From positions 1 to 45,368 of the forward strand of contig PBTE01000020.1 of assembly GCA_002726515.1 (NCBI GenBank): a stretch of DNA of 45,368 nt. The letters are read 5' to 3'. The notes under the pieces were generated by a model. It ran no database searches. It saw only the letters and a program-made list of their open reading frames with translations, and had not been told where the DNA came from. This DNA is from Planctomycetaceae bacterium. Lineage in GTDB: Bacteria; Planctomycetota; Planctomycetia; Pirellulales; Pirellulaceae. Positions 8,275 to 16,946 of the stretch are shown in pieces (position 1 is the first letter of the stretch; each line of letters opens with the position of its first letter). The position numbers and the translations under genes are program-made.

Positions 8275-8763
8275 TTAGAGTTCTTTGGGTCTCCAAAGCT
8301 CAACAAGGTGAGCTGTTGGCTGACGCGACAGTTCCGTCCAATGGTCGACCACGAGTTGAATATGGGCCAGTGTTGCCGTGGGAAAAGGCTCCTCGCAGCC
8401 GGTCAATTGATCCACCAGGATTTCCAACCCGGGGTTATGTCCGACGATCATGACTCGTTTGTATTCTTCTGACAGCAGGACGATCGCTTCGATCCAAACT
8501 TCCGAGGTGGCCAGATAGAAGGTGGATGAAAATTGTAACTCGCCATTGAAACCACTAGTGTCGACCACGGCTTCGGTGGTTTCGCGGGCGCGCATCGCGG
8601 TCGAGCTGAGAATGATATCTGGTACAAGACCTTCATCTCGTAACAATTGTCCCATCCGTGGTGCATCGTAGCGACCACGTTGGTTCAATTCCCGATCGTG
8701 ATCATTGATCGAGGAATCTTTCCAACTCGACTTCGCATGTCTCAAAACCAAAAGCGTCTTCAT
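8275..8763 (-). CDS. sixA: SixA-type phosphohistidine phosphatase
   Basis: 162 residues from the ATG at 8763. The frame is open further upstream, but MKTLLVLRHAKSSW is the natural start, giving the usual SixA length of about 160. The catalytic RH motif appears at LRHAKSSW (about 7-14), the second histidine at IVGHNPG (about 109-115), and the conserved SSTAMRARETTEAV segment at about 56-69. These are hallmarks of the SixA branch of the histidine phosphatase (phosphoglycerate mutase) superfamily. SixA of Escherichia coli removes phosphate from phosphohistidine on phosphotransfer proteins. The target here is unknown. The next gene upstream on the same strand is polyphosphate kinase, an enzyme with a phosphohistidine intermediate, but 700 bases separate them. 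Confidence 0.87.
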   Translation of the reverse strand: MKTLLVLRHAKSSWKDSSINDHDRELNQRGRYDAPRMGQLLRDEGLVPDIILSSTAMRARETTEAVVDTSGFNGELQFSSTFYLATSEVWIEAIVLLSEEYKRVMIVGHNPGLEILVDQLTGCEEPFPTATLAHIQLVVDHWTELSRQPTAHLVELWRPKEL

Positions 8764-9462
8764 GAAGTGACTAGTTGTCTGTGGTTTTGTATTACCAGTA
8801 AAACTAATTAGTTGAAGGACCTCGTGATAAAAAAGAGCTCCAATCAACGGATCTTGTGGAGGCAACAATCTCGAACGTGGCGCACTGGTTTGGAGCTATC
8901 GCCACATGACTCAACATTCAACCGGGTGACGAACAACTCAGGATAACATTTCTCTGACGACTGGGCAGTACCTAAACGCATGTTGTTTCATCCATGAAAG
9001 ATATTTGAGTGGGTGTCTGGCCTCGTCGTTTAGTTGTGCCATTTCAACAAGCTGCGGAGATAGTTGGGACCGCATGGTGAGAAAGGTAGGCTCGCAATTT
9101 CACCTCAGCCCTGTACAACCGTGGCCTGCCGATACGGTAGACAGCGGGAAATCGACTTGCCAATGGCCCGCCCGCATCGAAACGTAGCATTGAACGACTT
9201 CGACGGATTCGTACGCGCGCGAAGTCCAACAGGCAAAAACAGCATCCAATTCTGGCCAAAGACTTGCTCGAAAAAGTGCTGACCCTGACAGAGGAGACTT
9301 CACAACCTGTCAGTCGGGATTCTTGACGGTTCAAAACACAGTCTTAGACAAAGCAAGACGTGCACCCGGCTGCGACAGATGAAATCCGGTCCAGAGGAAG
9401 ATACACCTGCACCGCTATTGTGATGAGGGATCAGAAAGATGCGTCACCCGGCATTCCAGGCC
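8764..9462. other. 700-base spacer between ppk and sixA
   Basis: No clear gene. A 45-codon minus-strand frame (8938-9075) is listed with low confidence. Its phase continues upstream, interrupted by one TGA at 9100-9102, into a longer open stretch up to 9303, which might be a decayed gene. I recognise no family. A weak hairpin with a T-run lies near 8825 on the minus strand. Confidence 0.45.
8938..9075 (-). CDS. Possible 45-residue small protein or tail of a decayed gene
   Basis: From the ATG at 9075 the minus strand encodes 45 residues, starting MRSQLSPQLVEMAQLNDEA and ending VVREML-S, with a balanced composition and amphipathic helical look unlike the Cys/Arg-rich noise around it. No ribosome-binding site precedes the ATG. 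The same phase is open upstream to 9303 apart from a single TGA at 9100-9102, so an alternative is that this is the C-terminal piece of a pseudogene of about 120 codons. No family recognised. Confidence 0.22.
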   Translation of the reverse strand: MRSQLSPQLVEMAQLNDEARHPLKYLSWMKQHAFRYCPVVREMLS

Positions 9463-11655
9463 TTAGGCCGAAGAAGGAGTAGGGTTCTTGGAATCCTTTT
9501 GCTCATGCAATTGCAACAACTCCTGTTGACTGCGAAAGGGTACATCGTCTTTTGTCGGTTGGCACGGTTCATAGGATGCATCCGTATGAAGGAGTCTTGT
9601 CTTCACGTTGTCTCGCAGGTAGGCGGGTACGATTTCTTTCAGTACCCGCTGCCGCAGTTTATCATTGTCGATGGGAAACATTGCTTCGACTCGCCGGTGA
9701 AAGTTGCGGGGCATCCAATCGGCGCTCGACAAGTAAATTTGAGAGTTGTTACCGGTTCCAAAGACGAATACCCGACTGTGTTCCAGAAGGCGGTCGACGA
9801 TACTGCATACTCGAATGTTCTCGGAAAGTCCCTTCATTCCTGGCCGAAGACAGCAGATGCCTCGCACAATCAAATCGATCGGTACCCCAGCGTGACTGGC
9901 CCGATAAAGGGCTTCGATTACATGCCGGTCGACCAAGGAATTTAGCTTAGCAAAAATACGCGATGGCAGTCCTTGTTCTGCCAGGTCGGATTGCTCGCGA
10001 ATCAAGTCGATCGTCTTGCGGTGCAAGTCGTCTGGTGCGACTACAATTTTCCTCCATTGATGCCCCTGCGAATAACCTGTCAATAGATTGAACAGCGCCG
10101 ATGCATCGGCCGCCATGTCTTCATCGGCGGTGAATAGTCCCATGTCGGTGTAAAGTTTTGCTGTGGTGGGATGGTAATTGCCCGTTGAGAGGTGTACGTA
10201 ACGACGTAAGCGTTCACCTTCGCGACGCACGATTAGTGACAGTTTGCAGTGTGTCTTCAAATGCATGAAGCCGTACACAACGTGCACACCGGCACGCTCC
10301 ATTTCCCGCGCCCAATTTACATTGGCTGCTTCGTCAAAACGGGCCTTCAATTCGACCAATGCAGTAACATGCTTGCCGTTCTCAGCCGCTTCAATCAGGG
10401 CCTGCACAATCGGGCTATCGCCACTGGTCCTGTAAAGCGTTTGTTTGATGGCCAGGACATGTTGATCCGTAGCCGCAGTACGAACAAGTTGGATGACCGG
10501 GTCAAAAGAATCGTAGGGATGGTGCAGCAGAATGTCTCGGCGGGCAATATTGGAAAACAAGTTTTCACCCGGATTCCGGACCAATTGTCGGGGGGTACGG
10601 GGTGTGAATGGGGGCTCTCGCAGATGGTCGAAATTTGAGATTTTTGCTAAATCCATCAATGTCCGCAAATCGAGTGGTCCTGGTAGATGATAGACCTCGC
10701 TGTATTTTTCTGTATTCCTGTTGGAAGCGCCGCGCAATCCCTCTTTGTCGACCAGTCTTTTCAAGAATGTTTTGTTGGACCCTGTAGGCACTTCTAAGCG
10801 TACGGCATCAGCACGTCGGCGTGCCCGTAACCGTTCTTCGATCAGATGTAACATGTCATCGGCCTCCTGGTCCAGCAGGTCGATGTCACCGTCCCGTGTG
10901 ATGCGAAACGTCGTCCAATCCAAAACATCGTAGCCGCCAAAAAGCTCTGGGAGGCGTGAAGCTACGACTTCTTCGAGAAAAATAAACTTAGGCTCTTTAT
11001 CGTTACCTAATGGGACAAGACGGGGGAGAACTGCCGGCAATTGGACAACCGCGAAAAGGATTTTAGGGCCGCGTGCCTTGCGGCGCTTTAATTCCGTCGC
11101 CAAATAAAGCCCCTGATTGTGATACTGCGGATTTGGATGGCTGGGGTCGATGGCCATCGGTGTCAAAACCAGTGACGCCGTATCCCGAAAGAATTTGTCC
11201 AATCGTTGTCGCTGTTTCTTCTTGAGTTTATCAGTCTCAAGAATCTCTATTCCCGCTGCTTTCAGTGCCGGTCGCACAGAATCATTCCAGCACGTGTATT
11301 GGCGGGCAACGATCTGGCGAGTTCTTTGACTAATCGCCTCCAATTGGGCCAGGGGCGCCATACCGTCGGCTGCCTTGTCTTGTGGGGCACCGGCACTGAA
11401 TGCCTGTTCCCGCAGTCCTGAAACCCGAATCATGAAAAACTCATCCAGGTTCGAACTGACAATGGCGAGGAACTTCAGTCGCTCGAGGAGTGGATTCGAG
11501 CAATCCTCGGCCTCTTCCAAGACTCGCGAATTGAACTCCAGAGAACTGAGTTCCCGGTTAATGAAATGTTCAGAGGAAAAGGTTTGGATGGCGGAATGTT
11601 TGTTGACACCTTTCTCTGTTGCACTGCTCTGGGTATCCAGTTCGGTGCTTGCCAT
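9463..11655 (-). CDS. ppk: Polyphosphate kinase 1
   Basis: 730 residues, slightly longer than the usual 690-720. The N-terminal domain has FINRELSSLEFNSRVLEEA (about 31-49), the standard PPK1 opening, and SSNLDEFFMIRVSGL (about 67-81). The catalytic C-terminal half has two phospholipase-D-like domains. His469 in THCKLSLIVRR corresponds to the autophosphorylated histidine (His435 in Escherichia coli), and His625 in LEHSRVFVFG corresponds to the second active-site histidine (His592). The enzyme reversibly moves the terminal phosphate of ATP onto long-chain polyphosphate through a phosphohistidine. The ATG at 11655 has AAGGATC about 6 bases upstream. No exopolyphosphatase gene is adjacent; a SixA-type phosphatase follows downstream. 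Confidence 0.95.
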   Translation of the reverse strand: MASTELDTQSSATEKGVNKHSAIQTFSSEHFINRELSSLEFNSRVLEEAEDCSNPLLERLKFLAIVSSNLDEFFMIRVSGLREQAFSAGAPQDKAADGMAPLAQLEAISQRTRQIVARQYTCWNDSVRPALKAAGIEILETDKLKKKQRQRLDKFFRDTASLVLTPMAIDPSHPNPQYHNQGLYLATELKRRKARGPKILFAVVQLPAVLPRLVPLGNDKEPKFIFLEEVVASRLPELFGGYDVLDWTTFRITRDGDIDLLDQEADDMLHLIEERLRARRRADAVRLEVPTGSNKTFLKRLVDKEGLRGASNRNTEKYSEVYHLPGPLDLRTLMDLAKISNFDHLREPPFTPRTPRQLVRNPGENLFSNIARRDILLHHPYDSFDPVIQLVRTAATDQHVLAIKQTLYRTSGDSPIVQALIEAAENGKHVTALVELKARFDEAANVNWAREMERAGVHVVYGFMHLKTHCKLSLIVRREGERLRRYVHLSTGNYHPTTAKLYTDMGLFTADEDMAADASALFNLLTGYSQGHQWRKIVVAPDDLHRKTIDLIREQSDLAEQGLPSRIFAKLNSLVDRHVIEALYRASHAGVPIDLIVRGICCLRPGMKGLSENIRVCSIVDRLLEHSRVFVFGTGNNSQIYLSSADWMPRNFHRRVEAMFPIDNDKLRQRVLKEIVPAYLRDNVKTRLLHTDASYEPCQPTKDDVPFRSQQELLQLHEQKDSKNPTPSSA

Positions 11656-12325
11656 GATCGGATCCTTTGCTTACAGCAAACTCGACTCTGAACTGCCGAG
11701 TGGTTCACCCGCACTCAGGTTCTGCACTGCAGGTCACGTTGTGTTTGGACCAACGTAGCGATATCTGGAAGTGCCTAGCTGTAAGCTGCAGGGTTCCGGT
11801 TACAAGGATTGTACCGCCCGCGCAGAAATGAAAGGGATCGAGTACTGATACCAATATTGTAAATGAAAGCTTCCCGACTTCAAGTTAATTTGGGATGTCA
11901 CTACGAATTCAGCACGCGAATGCTCATGACCGCTGGTCGAAAAAAGGGTCCTGCCGACTGTATGAAACTTCCGCTCGACAAAACTTATTTAGACGAGTGT
12001 TTTTACAACACCCAGCTTCACACGATCTTCAAGTTCACGTGGCGGACAACAGCGAGGACTTCTAAATTAACAGAAGTCATTGCCACATCATGTTTAAAAG
12101 TTGGCCCCAAAGGGTCTTCACTTTTCAGTCGGTTAATTTTCACCGCAGGTGGACTAATAAGATTTTCCGCTGCGCTCATGCAGACTGTTGTTTTTCGTTA
12201 GCCTGTTGTTTGCCTGCCGGGGTACCCGGAGATCATGTGCGGAAGCTACGGAGTTTTTCCGTTTGATGGTTTGTCCGCCTGCTATTTCAAGTCCGCCACG
12301 GTTTTTGTGAGCGACCAGCTATTTT
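11656..12325. other. 670-base spacer upstream of ppk
   Basis: Open frames of up to about 110 codons exist on the plus strand (11863-12201), but the product has no domain, no leader and no ribosome-binding site, so I treat it as noise. No terminator with a T-run was found after the DUF11-type gene that ends at 12326. The ppk promoter should lie here. Confidence 0.5.
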
Positions 12326-14833
12326 TTAATTATCAGAGTAGACCAACGTACCTTCTTCTTCGGAAATGGGCGACTGCATTTCGGAATCCTTGACCAGTAC
12401 CCGAATTCGCTGGTCTCCCGGTGCAACACCTTCGACCTGAATCTGATAGATTTGGCTGCCGCCTGGTGCCAGTCGCTGTAAGGATTGAAAGTGAACTTGC
12501 TGGTCTGCGATCTCGAAGTTTGTCGGACCACTGGCGTCGAACGGTCTCATGCCTTGCGATAGGATCGCCCGCACGATGATATCAGTCGCCGCCTTGGATC
12601 CTTCATTGACCAAATGGATCTCGTAAGTGGTGCCATTGCCGACTTCTATGGGATCGGCTGTGTCCGCTACCTCAAAGAACAAGGAAGCCAAACCTTCAAC
12701 CAACACAGATCGCTCGAGTGAATCTGTCAGACCCAATTCTGCGTTGCCTTCGAAGCGAAATTTCTGTTCACCCGTCTCGACGGGCAGCGTGGTCAACTGA
12801 ACGTCTCCTATCTGCTTGGCGTGCAACTCTTCCAAGCTCCAATAAACGGCATGGGTACGTGGGTCGTACTGGCCCGCGTGGTTGGTTTCAAGGAACTTCA
12901 TTCCATTCGGGAGATGGGCGACAAGTTCGATGTTTTTGGCGGTTGCGGTTCCCTGGTTGGCTACAGTGAGAGTGTATTTTGCTTGACGCTCCAAGTATCG
13001 TTTGGACGGTCCGACCATACTGACTTGAAGTTCCGGCGAGATGACTTCCATCTGGATACGATGCTCGGCAGTAAGGTTGGCGTCAGCACGGGCCACTATC
13101 ACGTTTTCAACCAACCCTGCCTTATCGGCTGTGAGTGTCAGTTCTACTTCACGACTTTCACCGCGTTTGATTGTCCCCAGTTCACGTTCCAGTGCAGATC
13201 CCGCCGGATGGGAGAAACCCTGCGGTACATTCTCTTCCAGCACGACGGAGGTTGCGTGTCCCGATCCAGGATTCGAGACTTGGATTCTGAGAATGACTTG
13301 TTCTCCGATGTGAACCTTTTCAGATGCGGTGTGTTCTATCTCCAGCAGAGGGCGGGTGGACACCGTCCGGGCCGAGGCACTGGTCTGAAAGCTGACCGCG
13401 GCAACGCTCCCAATTTCTCCTTCCGCTTCTGGCATGACCTGTACGGTCGCGACAAACTGTTCGCCGGAATTTAGCGTATCGACATCCCAAAAAAGTGTAT
13501 TTCCCTCGGTCGCCGACGTTTGGGGATCGGTCGAGATCAAACGTGTTCCTTCGGGGACCTGGTCAGTTACGATCACTTGACGGGCTGGCACTTTCCCCAA
13601 GTTTCTCAGGGTCAGGCGAAATTCGGCCGGTTTTCCAATCTGTATTTCAGGAGGAGCCGTTTTCTCGACCATGATTTCGGGTTTTTGTTGTCCTTCGAGG
13701 GTCGAATCACCAGGTTGACTCAAGACCTGAAAATTTTCCGGCGCTGAGTTGTGCGCGTCAGATCCACCCGGAGTTTGTGAAGAACTGAACTTTTTGGCCT
13801 CCAGTTCGGTTGTCGTCGAATTCAACACGTCTGCAGGTAAACTACCATGGGCCTCGTTCTCCGAACGAGCCTCGAAGGATTCATAGGGATCGTTCGAACC
13901 GACGTCGGCATACCGATCTCTTGTGTCCGACTGGCTGGTCGCGGGGGTTGTGTCGAAAGATTGTTGTACAGGAAGTTCGATAGCTTGGGGTGTGGTTGCC
14001 ACGGATTTCCGGAATGGTTCGCCGACCGAATCTCGGGGCAGATCAGCAAGTGAATCGAGGGTGCTATCTGGGATGGAGGGTTCTGACTCCGATTCGGAGC
14101 CGGTGTCAGCGTACTCTGGATTAAATTGCTGAATTCCTTCAGATGTTGATGTGGTATGGTTCTCTCGTAAGCGGTTGGATCTGGTTGTCGGTGAAGACGA
14201 GCCTGGCGACACGGCAGATTCGCTAAACTGAAGATCGGACTCTTCTGGTATTTCAATGGCAACGGGTCCTGGATCGCCCGTACCATCTTCACTAATTGTT
14301 GTTGTCGAGATGGAACGATTTTCATTCGATTCCAGAGGAATAGTTGCTTCCTGATACTGGCCTTCGGGAAAGACGGAATCACCAGCATCTTGAGCAAGTG
14401 GAACTTCTCTGGATGACTCGGACAAGTTTGTCAGAGAATGTAGGTCTTCCGTTTCCGGTGAACTTGCAGGATCTTCTTCTGCAAAGCTAGAAGCGTAACG
14501 GGAAGGTGAATTCTGGTAGTCTGGTAGGGTCGATCCATCGTCACTTTGAAATTGATCATGTTCTGGCTGGGCGTAAGAGGGCTGCCCTGACCGATAGTCG
14601 TAACGAGTTCCTTGCACGGGATCGCCGGGAATTTGTGATCCGGAACCGTCAATCGACGCCACCGGGATTAAAACGTTGGGCGCGTCGGAATTGGCTCCAG
14701 GCCCGTCGGGACTGTCAGCCACTTGAAGACTCTCCTCATCAGCAGGTGTGTTCTGCAAGCCTTGAAGGATTGCGAGTCCACCCATCCCCGTGATGACGCA
14801 CGCTGCTAGAAGCCGAAGAAGTACACGTTTCAT
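12326..14833 (-). CDS. Exported DUF11-type repeat protein with long acidic linker
   Basis: 835 residues from the ATG at 14833 (MKRVLLRLLAACVITGMGGL...), which gives a proper signal peptide or anchor; the open frame extends 49 codons further but without a better start. After the leader comes a long low-complexity region (about 30-380) rich in Ser, Thr, Asp, Glu, Pro and Gln. The C-terminal 450 residues form about four immunoglobulin-like DUF11/COG1361 units. Each holds a pattern like 'EFRLTLRNLGKVPARQVIVTD.VPEGT' (unit 1) or 'KYTLTVANQGTATAKNIELV' (unit 3). Such repeats act as spacers or adhesion modules in surface proteins, and planctomycetes have many. No catalytic motif is visible. It lies upstream of ppk in the same direction but 670 bases away. 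Confidence 0.8.
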   Translation of the reverse strand: MKRVLLRLLAACVITGMGGLAILQGLQNTPADEESLQVADSPDGPGANSDAPNVLIPVASIDGSGSQIPGDPVQGTRYDYRSGQPSYAQPEHDQFQSDDGSTLPDYQNSPSRYASSFAEEDPASSPETEDLHSLTNLSESSREVPLAQDAGDSVFPEGQYQEATIPLESNENRSISTTTISEDGTGDPGPVAIEIPEESDLQFSESAVSPGSSSPTTRSNRLRENHTTSTSEGIQQFNPEYADTGSESESEPSIPDSTLDSLADLPRDSVGEPFRKSVATTPQAIELPVQQSFDTTPATSQSDTRDRYADVGSNDPYESFEARSENEAHGSLPADVLNSTTTELEAKKFSSSQTPGGSDAHNSAPENFQVLSQPGDSTLEGQQKPEIMVEKTAPPEIQIGKPAEFRLTLRNLGKVPARQVIVTDQVPEGTRLISTDPQTSATEGNTLFWDVDTLNSGEQFVATVQVMPEAEGEIGSVAAVSFQTSASARTVSTRPLLEIEHTASEKVHIGEQVILRIQVSNPGSGHATSVVLEENVPQGFSHPAGSALERELGTIKRGESREVELTLTADKAGLVENVIVARADANLTAEHRIQMEVISPELQVSMVGPSKRYLERQAKYTLTVANQGTATAKNIELVAHLPNGMKFLETNHAGQYDPRTHAVYWSLEELHAKQIGDVQLTTLPVETGEQKFRFEGNAELGLTDSLERSVLVEGLASLFFEVADTADPIEVGNGTTYEIHLVNEGSKAATDIIVRAILSQGMRPFDASGPTNFEIADQQVHFQSLQRLAPGGSQIYQIQVEGVAPGDQRIRVLVKDSEMQSPISEEEGTLVYSDN

Positions 14834-15132
14834 CAGATTCGATTCCAATCGCAATTGAGTCCATTCAACAAAGTGCGCGGCACGTTTCCCCGGACCGGGA
14901 AGTGCCTGGTCAGCGGGGAACGAAGTCCGTGTTAACCACAAGATAGACTGCCGGCGCAGTCGAAGTCGCGTAACTACCAAAACCGCGACTGACTGAAAAG
15001 GTCAGTTTTGACCCCGGCAGAAGCTAGCAGACCAGATCCGAAGGTTGCCGGTTCAAAAGGCCAGCCGTGACAAGAGGAAGGCACAATAGAAGTTCCAGCA
15101 AACCGCCCGTAATCCGCGAGTTTGTAGTAGCG
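14834..15132. other. Spacer with a weak minus-strand hairpin
   Basis: This gap of about 300 bases lies upstream of the DUF11-type gene. On the minus strand a GGTCA-AAAC-TGACC hairpin (15012-14999) is followed by TTTTC. It could be a weak terminator for the small membrane gene ending at 15133. Otherwise nothing is seen. Confidence 0.35.
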
Positions 15133-15546
15133 TTACGGTGAGTATGCCTTGCCAGAGGCATCGAAGGCGGTTTCATGATTGCATAAACCGCAACTGAGCA
15201 TCACACCGGCGCGTTTTCCTGTATCTTTATGACTCCAGAACTTGACGTCCGAGAATTGAGCCAATTGATATTTTTTGTGGCAGCGAGGGCAAATCCATTG
15301 ATTCCATTTGCGGATTTGACGTTGTTCGTCGAACTGCAAAAGGGTCATTGCCAGTGCCATGGCACCGGTGACCAGTGCTGCTCCGTAGCCGATCTGCCGC
15401 ATGTTGCTGTCAGGAGTGATGTCTTCCATGAACCACAATGCGGTGCTAGCGGCAATCAACATGCATATCATTCCGGCAACACGTAACCAGCCGGGCAAAC
15501 GAAACCGCTGGGTGGGAACTTCGAAATGTACTCGCGCTTCGGTCAT
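15133..15546 (-). CDS. Small membrane protein with C-terminal zinc ribbon
   Basis: 137 residues. Two membrane segments (about 20-40 and 53-70) are followed by a soluble tail with Cys86-x-x-Cys89 (WICPRCHKKY) and Cys119-x-x-Cys122 (LSCGLCNHE), the spacing of a zinc ribbon. I recognise no named family; the arrangement is common among small planctomycete membrane proteins of unknown role. The ATG at 15546 lacks a clear ribosome-binding site. It is transcribed away from the CinA/NMNAT fusion gene, with about 250 bases between the two starts. Confidence 0.65.
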   Translation of the reverse strand: MTEARVHFEVPTQRFRLPGWLRVAGMICMLIAASTALWFMEDITPDSNMRQIGYGAALVTGAMALAMTLLQFDEQRQIRKWNQWICPRCHKKYQLAQFSDVKFWSHKDTGKRAGVMLSCGLCNHETAFDASGKAYSP

Positions 15547-15794
15547 TGCATTACATTAAAGTTGTGTGAGGGGTTGCTGGTGGACTTTTCCGTGAATGCA
15601 GACAGACGTTGTTTGTGTGAAATTGTAGCATAGCAGATAGGAAACCCACCTCTGGTACCCCATGCTTTGTTTTCGAGTTTTCTGGAATGGGATCGGCCTT
15701 ACGACTTCTAGGTTTAACGGTTTTAATAACTAGTCTTAGAATAAGGTCCGAAAGGATTAGGCCACGAGTCCAGTTCGTAGTCGCAAGAGGTTCC

Positions 15795-16946
15795 ATGACC
15801 CCCCGAGAACTTGCCCGACGAATTCACCAGTCCAATGACCGATTGGTGATGGCTGTTACCGGTGGCGTTTCACGCACCATTGCAGTCGTGCTCACGGTGC
15901 CCGGAGCGTCGCGCATAGTGCTGGAGACGGATGTCCTGAAGGATTTCATGGGGAGCGGATGGCAGGATTCAAGCTCGAAAAAAGTAGTCCGGTACTTGGC
16001 GATGGCGGCTTTCCGCCGCACGTTGGAAAGAAGGAATGCTTGTGACTCAAGCAAGGCAACGGACGTTCTTCCCGAGCAAGAGATTATAGGAATTTCCTGC
16101 AGCAGGGAGTTGGCATCGGACCCGAGCAGGAAAGGTACGCAGGCGATTCATGCTGCCATCCAGACGTCTCGTTCCAGTCACTGCATGTTGCTTGAAGTGC
16201 AAAAAGGCAAACGATCGTGTGAAACGGAAGAGCAGTTGGCTGCTCATATGATCCTGAACCAAATCGCTCAAGCCTGTGACATTCAGGAATGTATCGAACT
16301 GGACCTGTTGGAAACGGAAGTGTTTTCCGAACAACACACTCGGGCTGACCCTGCCTGGCGATCGTTGCTCCTGGGAGATCAAACGTTGGTCGCGGCGACT
16401 CCAGCGGCGAGGCACGGCACGGAAATGCCCGGCGCCGTGTTTCCCGGGGCGTTTAACCCCCGGCACGAAGGCCACAACAGGATGGCACGACTTGCCGGAC
16501 TGAAATTGCGAACGGATGTGACTTTCGAGATTTCTCTGGCCAACGTTGACAAGCCCTGGCTCGACTACAGGGAGCTTGCCATCCGTTTAGGTTTCTTTAA
16601 AACAACAGAGGCTGTTTGGGTGACGCGAGCCGCGACCTTTGAAGAAAAAGCCTGTCTTTTTCCGCGAGCAACCTTTGTGGTAGGAGCCGATACGATCGTG
16701 CGGATTGCGGATTCGCGTTATTACCACGGTCCAGAGGAATGTGAGCGGTCCATCCAGCGGATTGTCGATCATGGATGCCGGTTTCTTGTCTTCGGTCGCC
16801 AAGATCAAAATCGGTTTCAGTGTTTGAGTGATCTTGATTTACCACTTTTGTTACGTGACATCTGTGAAGAAGTTTCGGAGCAAGAATTTCGACAGGACAT
16901 CTGTTCCACAGCACTCCGAGCCACTGGCGAACAAGAGAACCCATGA
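15795..16946 (+). CDS. CinA-C-like domain fused to an NMN-adenylyltransferase-like domain
   Basis: 383 residues from the ATG at 15795; an upstream extension gives no better start. Residues 1-170 resemble the CinA C-terminal (PncC, nicotinamide-nucleotide amidase) fold: VTGGVSRTIAVVLTVPGASRIVLE at 21-44 matches its 'TGG...L..VPGAS' core, and EEQLAAHMILNQIAQAC lies at 145-161. Residues 212-375 are a nucleotidylyltransferase: GAFNPRHEGH at 218-227 is the G-x-F-x-P-x-H-x-G-H active site, VVGADTIVRIAD at 295-306 the second conserved block, and DICSTALR at 368-375 stands for the usual ISSTxIR phosphate loop. Both parent families act on nicotinamide nucleotides, so a role in NAD salvage is a reasonable inference. 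The exact reaction is not shown. The stop overlaps the ROK kinase start (ATGA, 16943-16946). Confidence 0.75.
   Translation: MTPRELARRIHQSNDRLVMAVTGGVSRTIAVVLTVPGASRIVLETDVLKDFMGSGWQDSSSKKVVRYLAMAAFRRTLERRNACDSSKATDVLPEQEIIGISCSRELASDPSRKGTQAIHAAIQTSRSSHCMLLEVQKGKRSCETEEQLAAHMILNQIAQACDIQECIELDLLETEVFSEQHTRADPAWRSLLLGDQTLVAATPAARHGTEMPGAVFPGAFNPRHEGHNRMARLAGLKLRTDVTFEISLANVDKPWLDYRELAIRLGFFKTTEAVWVTRAATFEEKACLFPRATFVVGADTIVRIADSRYYHGPEECERSIQRIVDHGCRFLVFGRQDQNRFQCLSDLDLPLLLRDICEEVSEQEFRQDICSTALRATGEQENP

Noticed and set aside
11863-12201. Plus-strand open frame of 112 codons upstream of ppk
   Set aside because: No ribosome-binding site, leader or domain; composition resembles random translation. 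It lies in the region expected to hold the ppk promoter.
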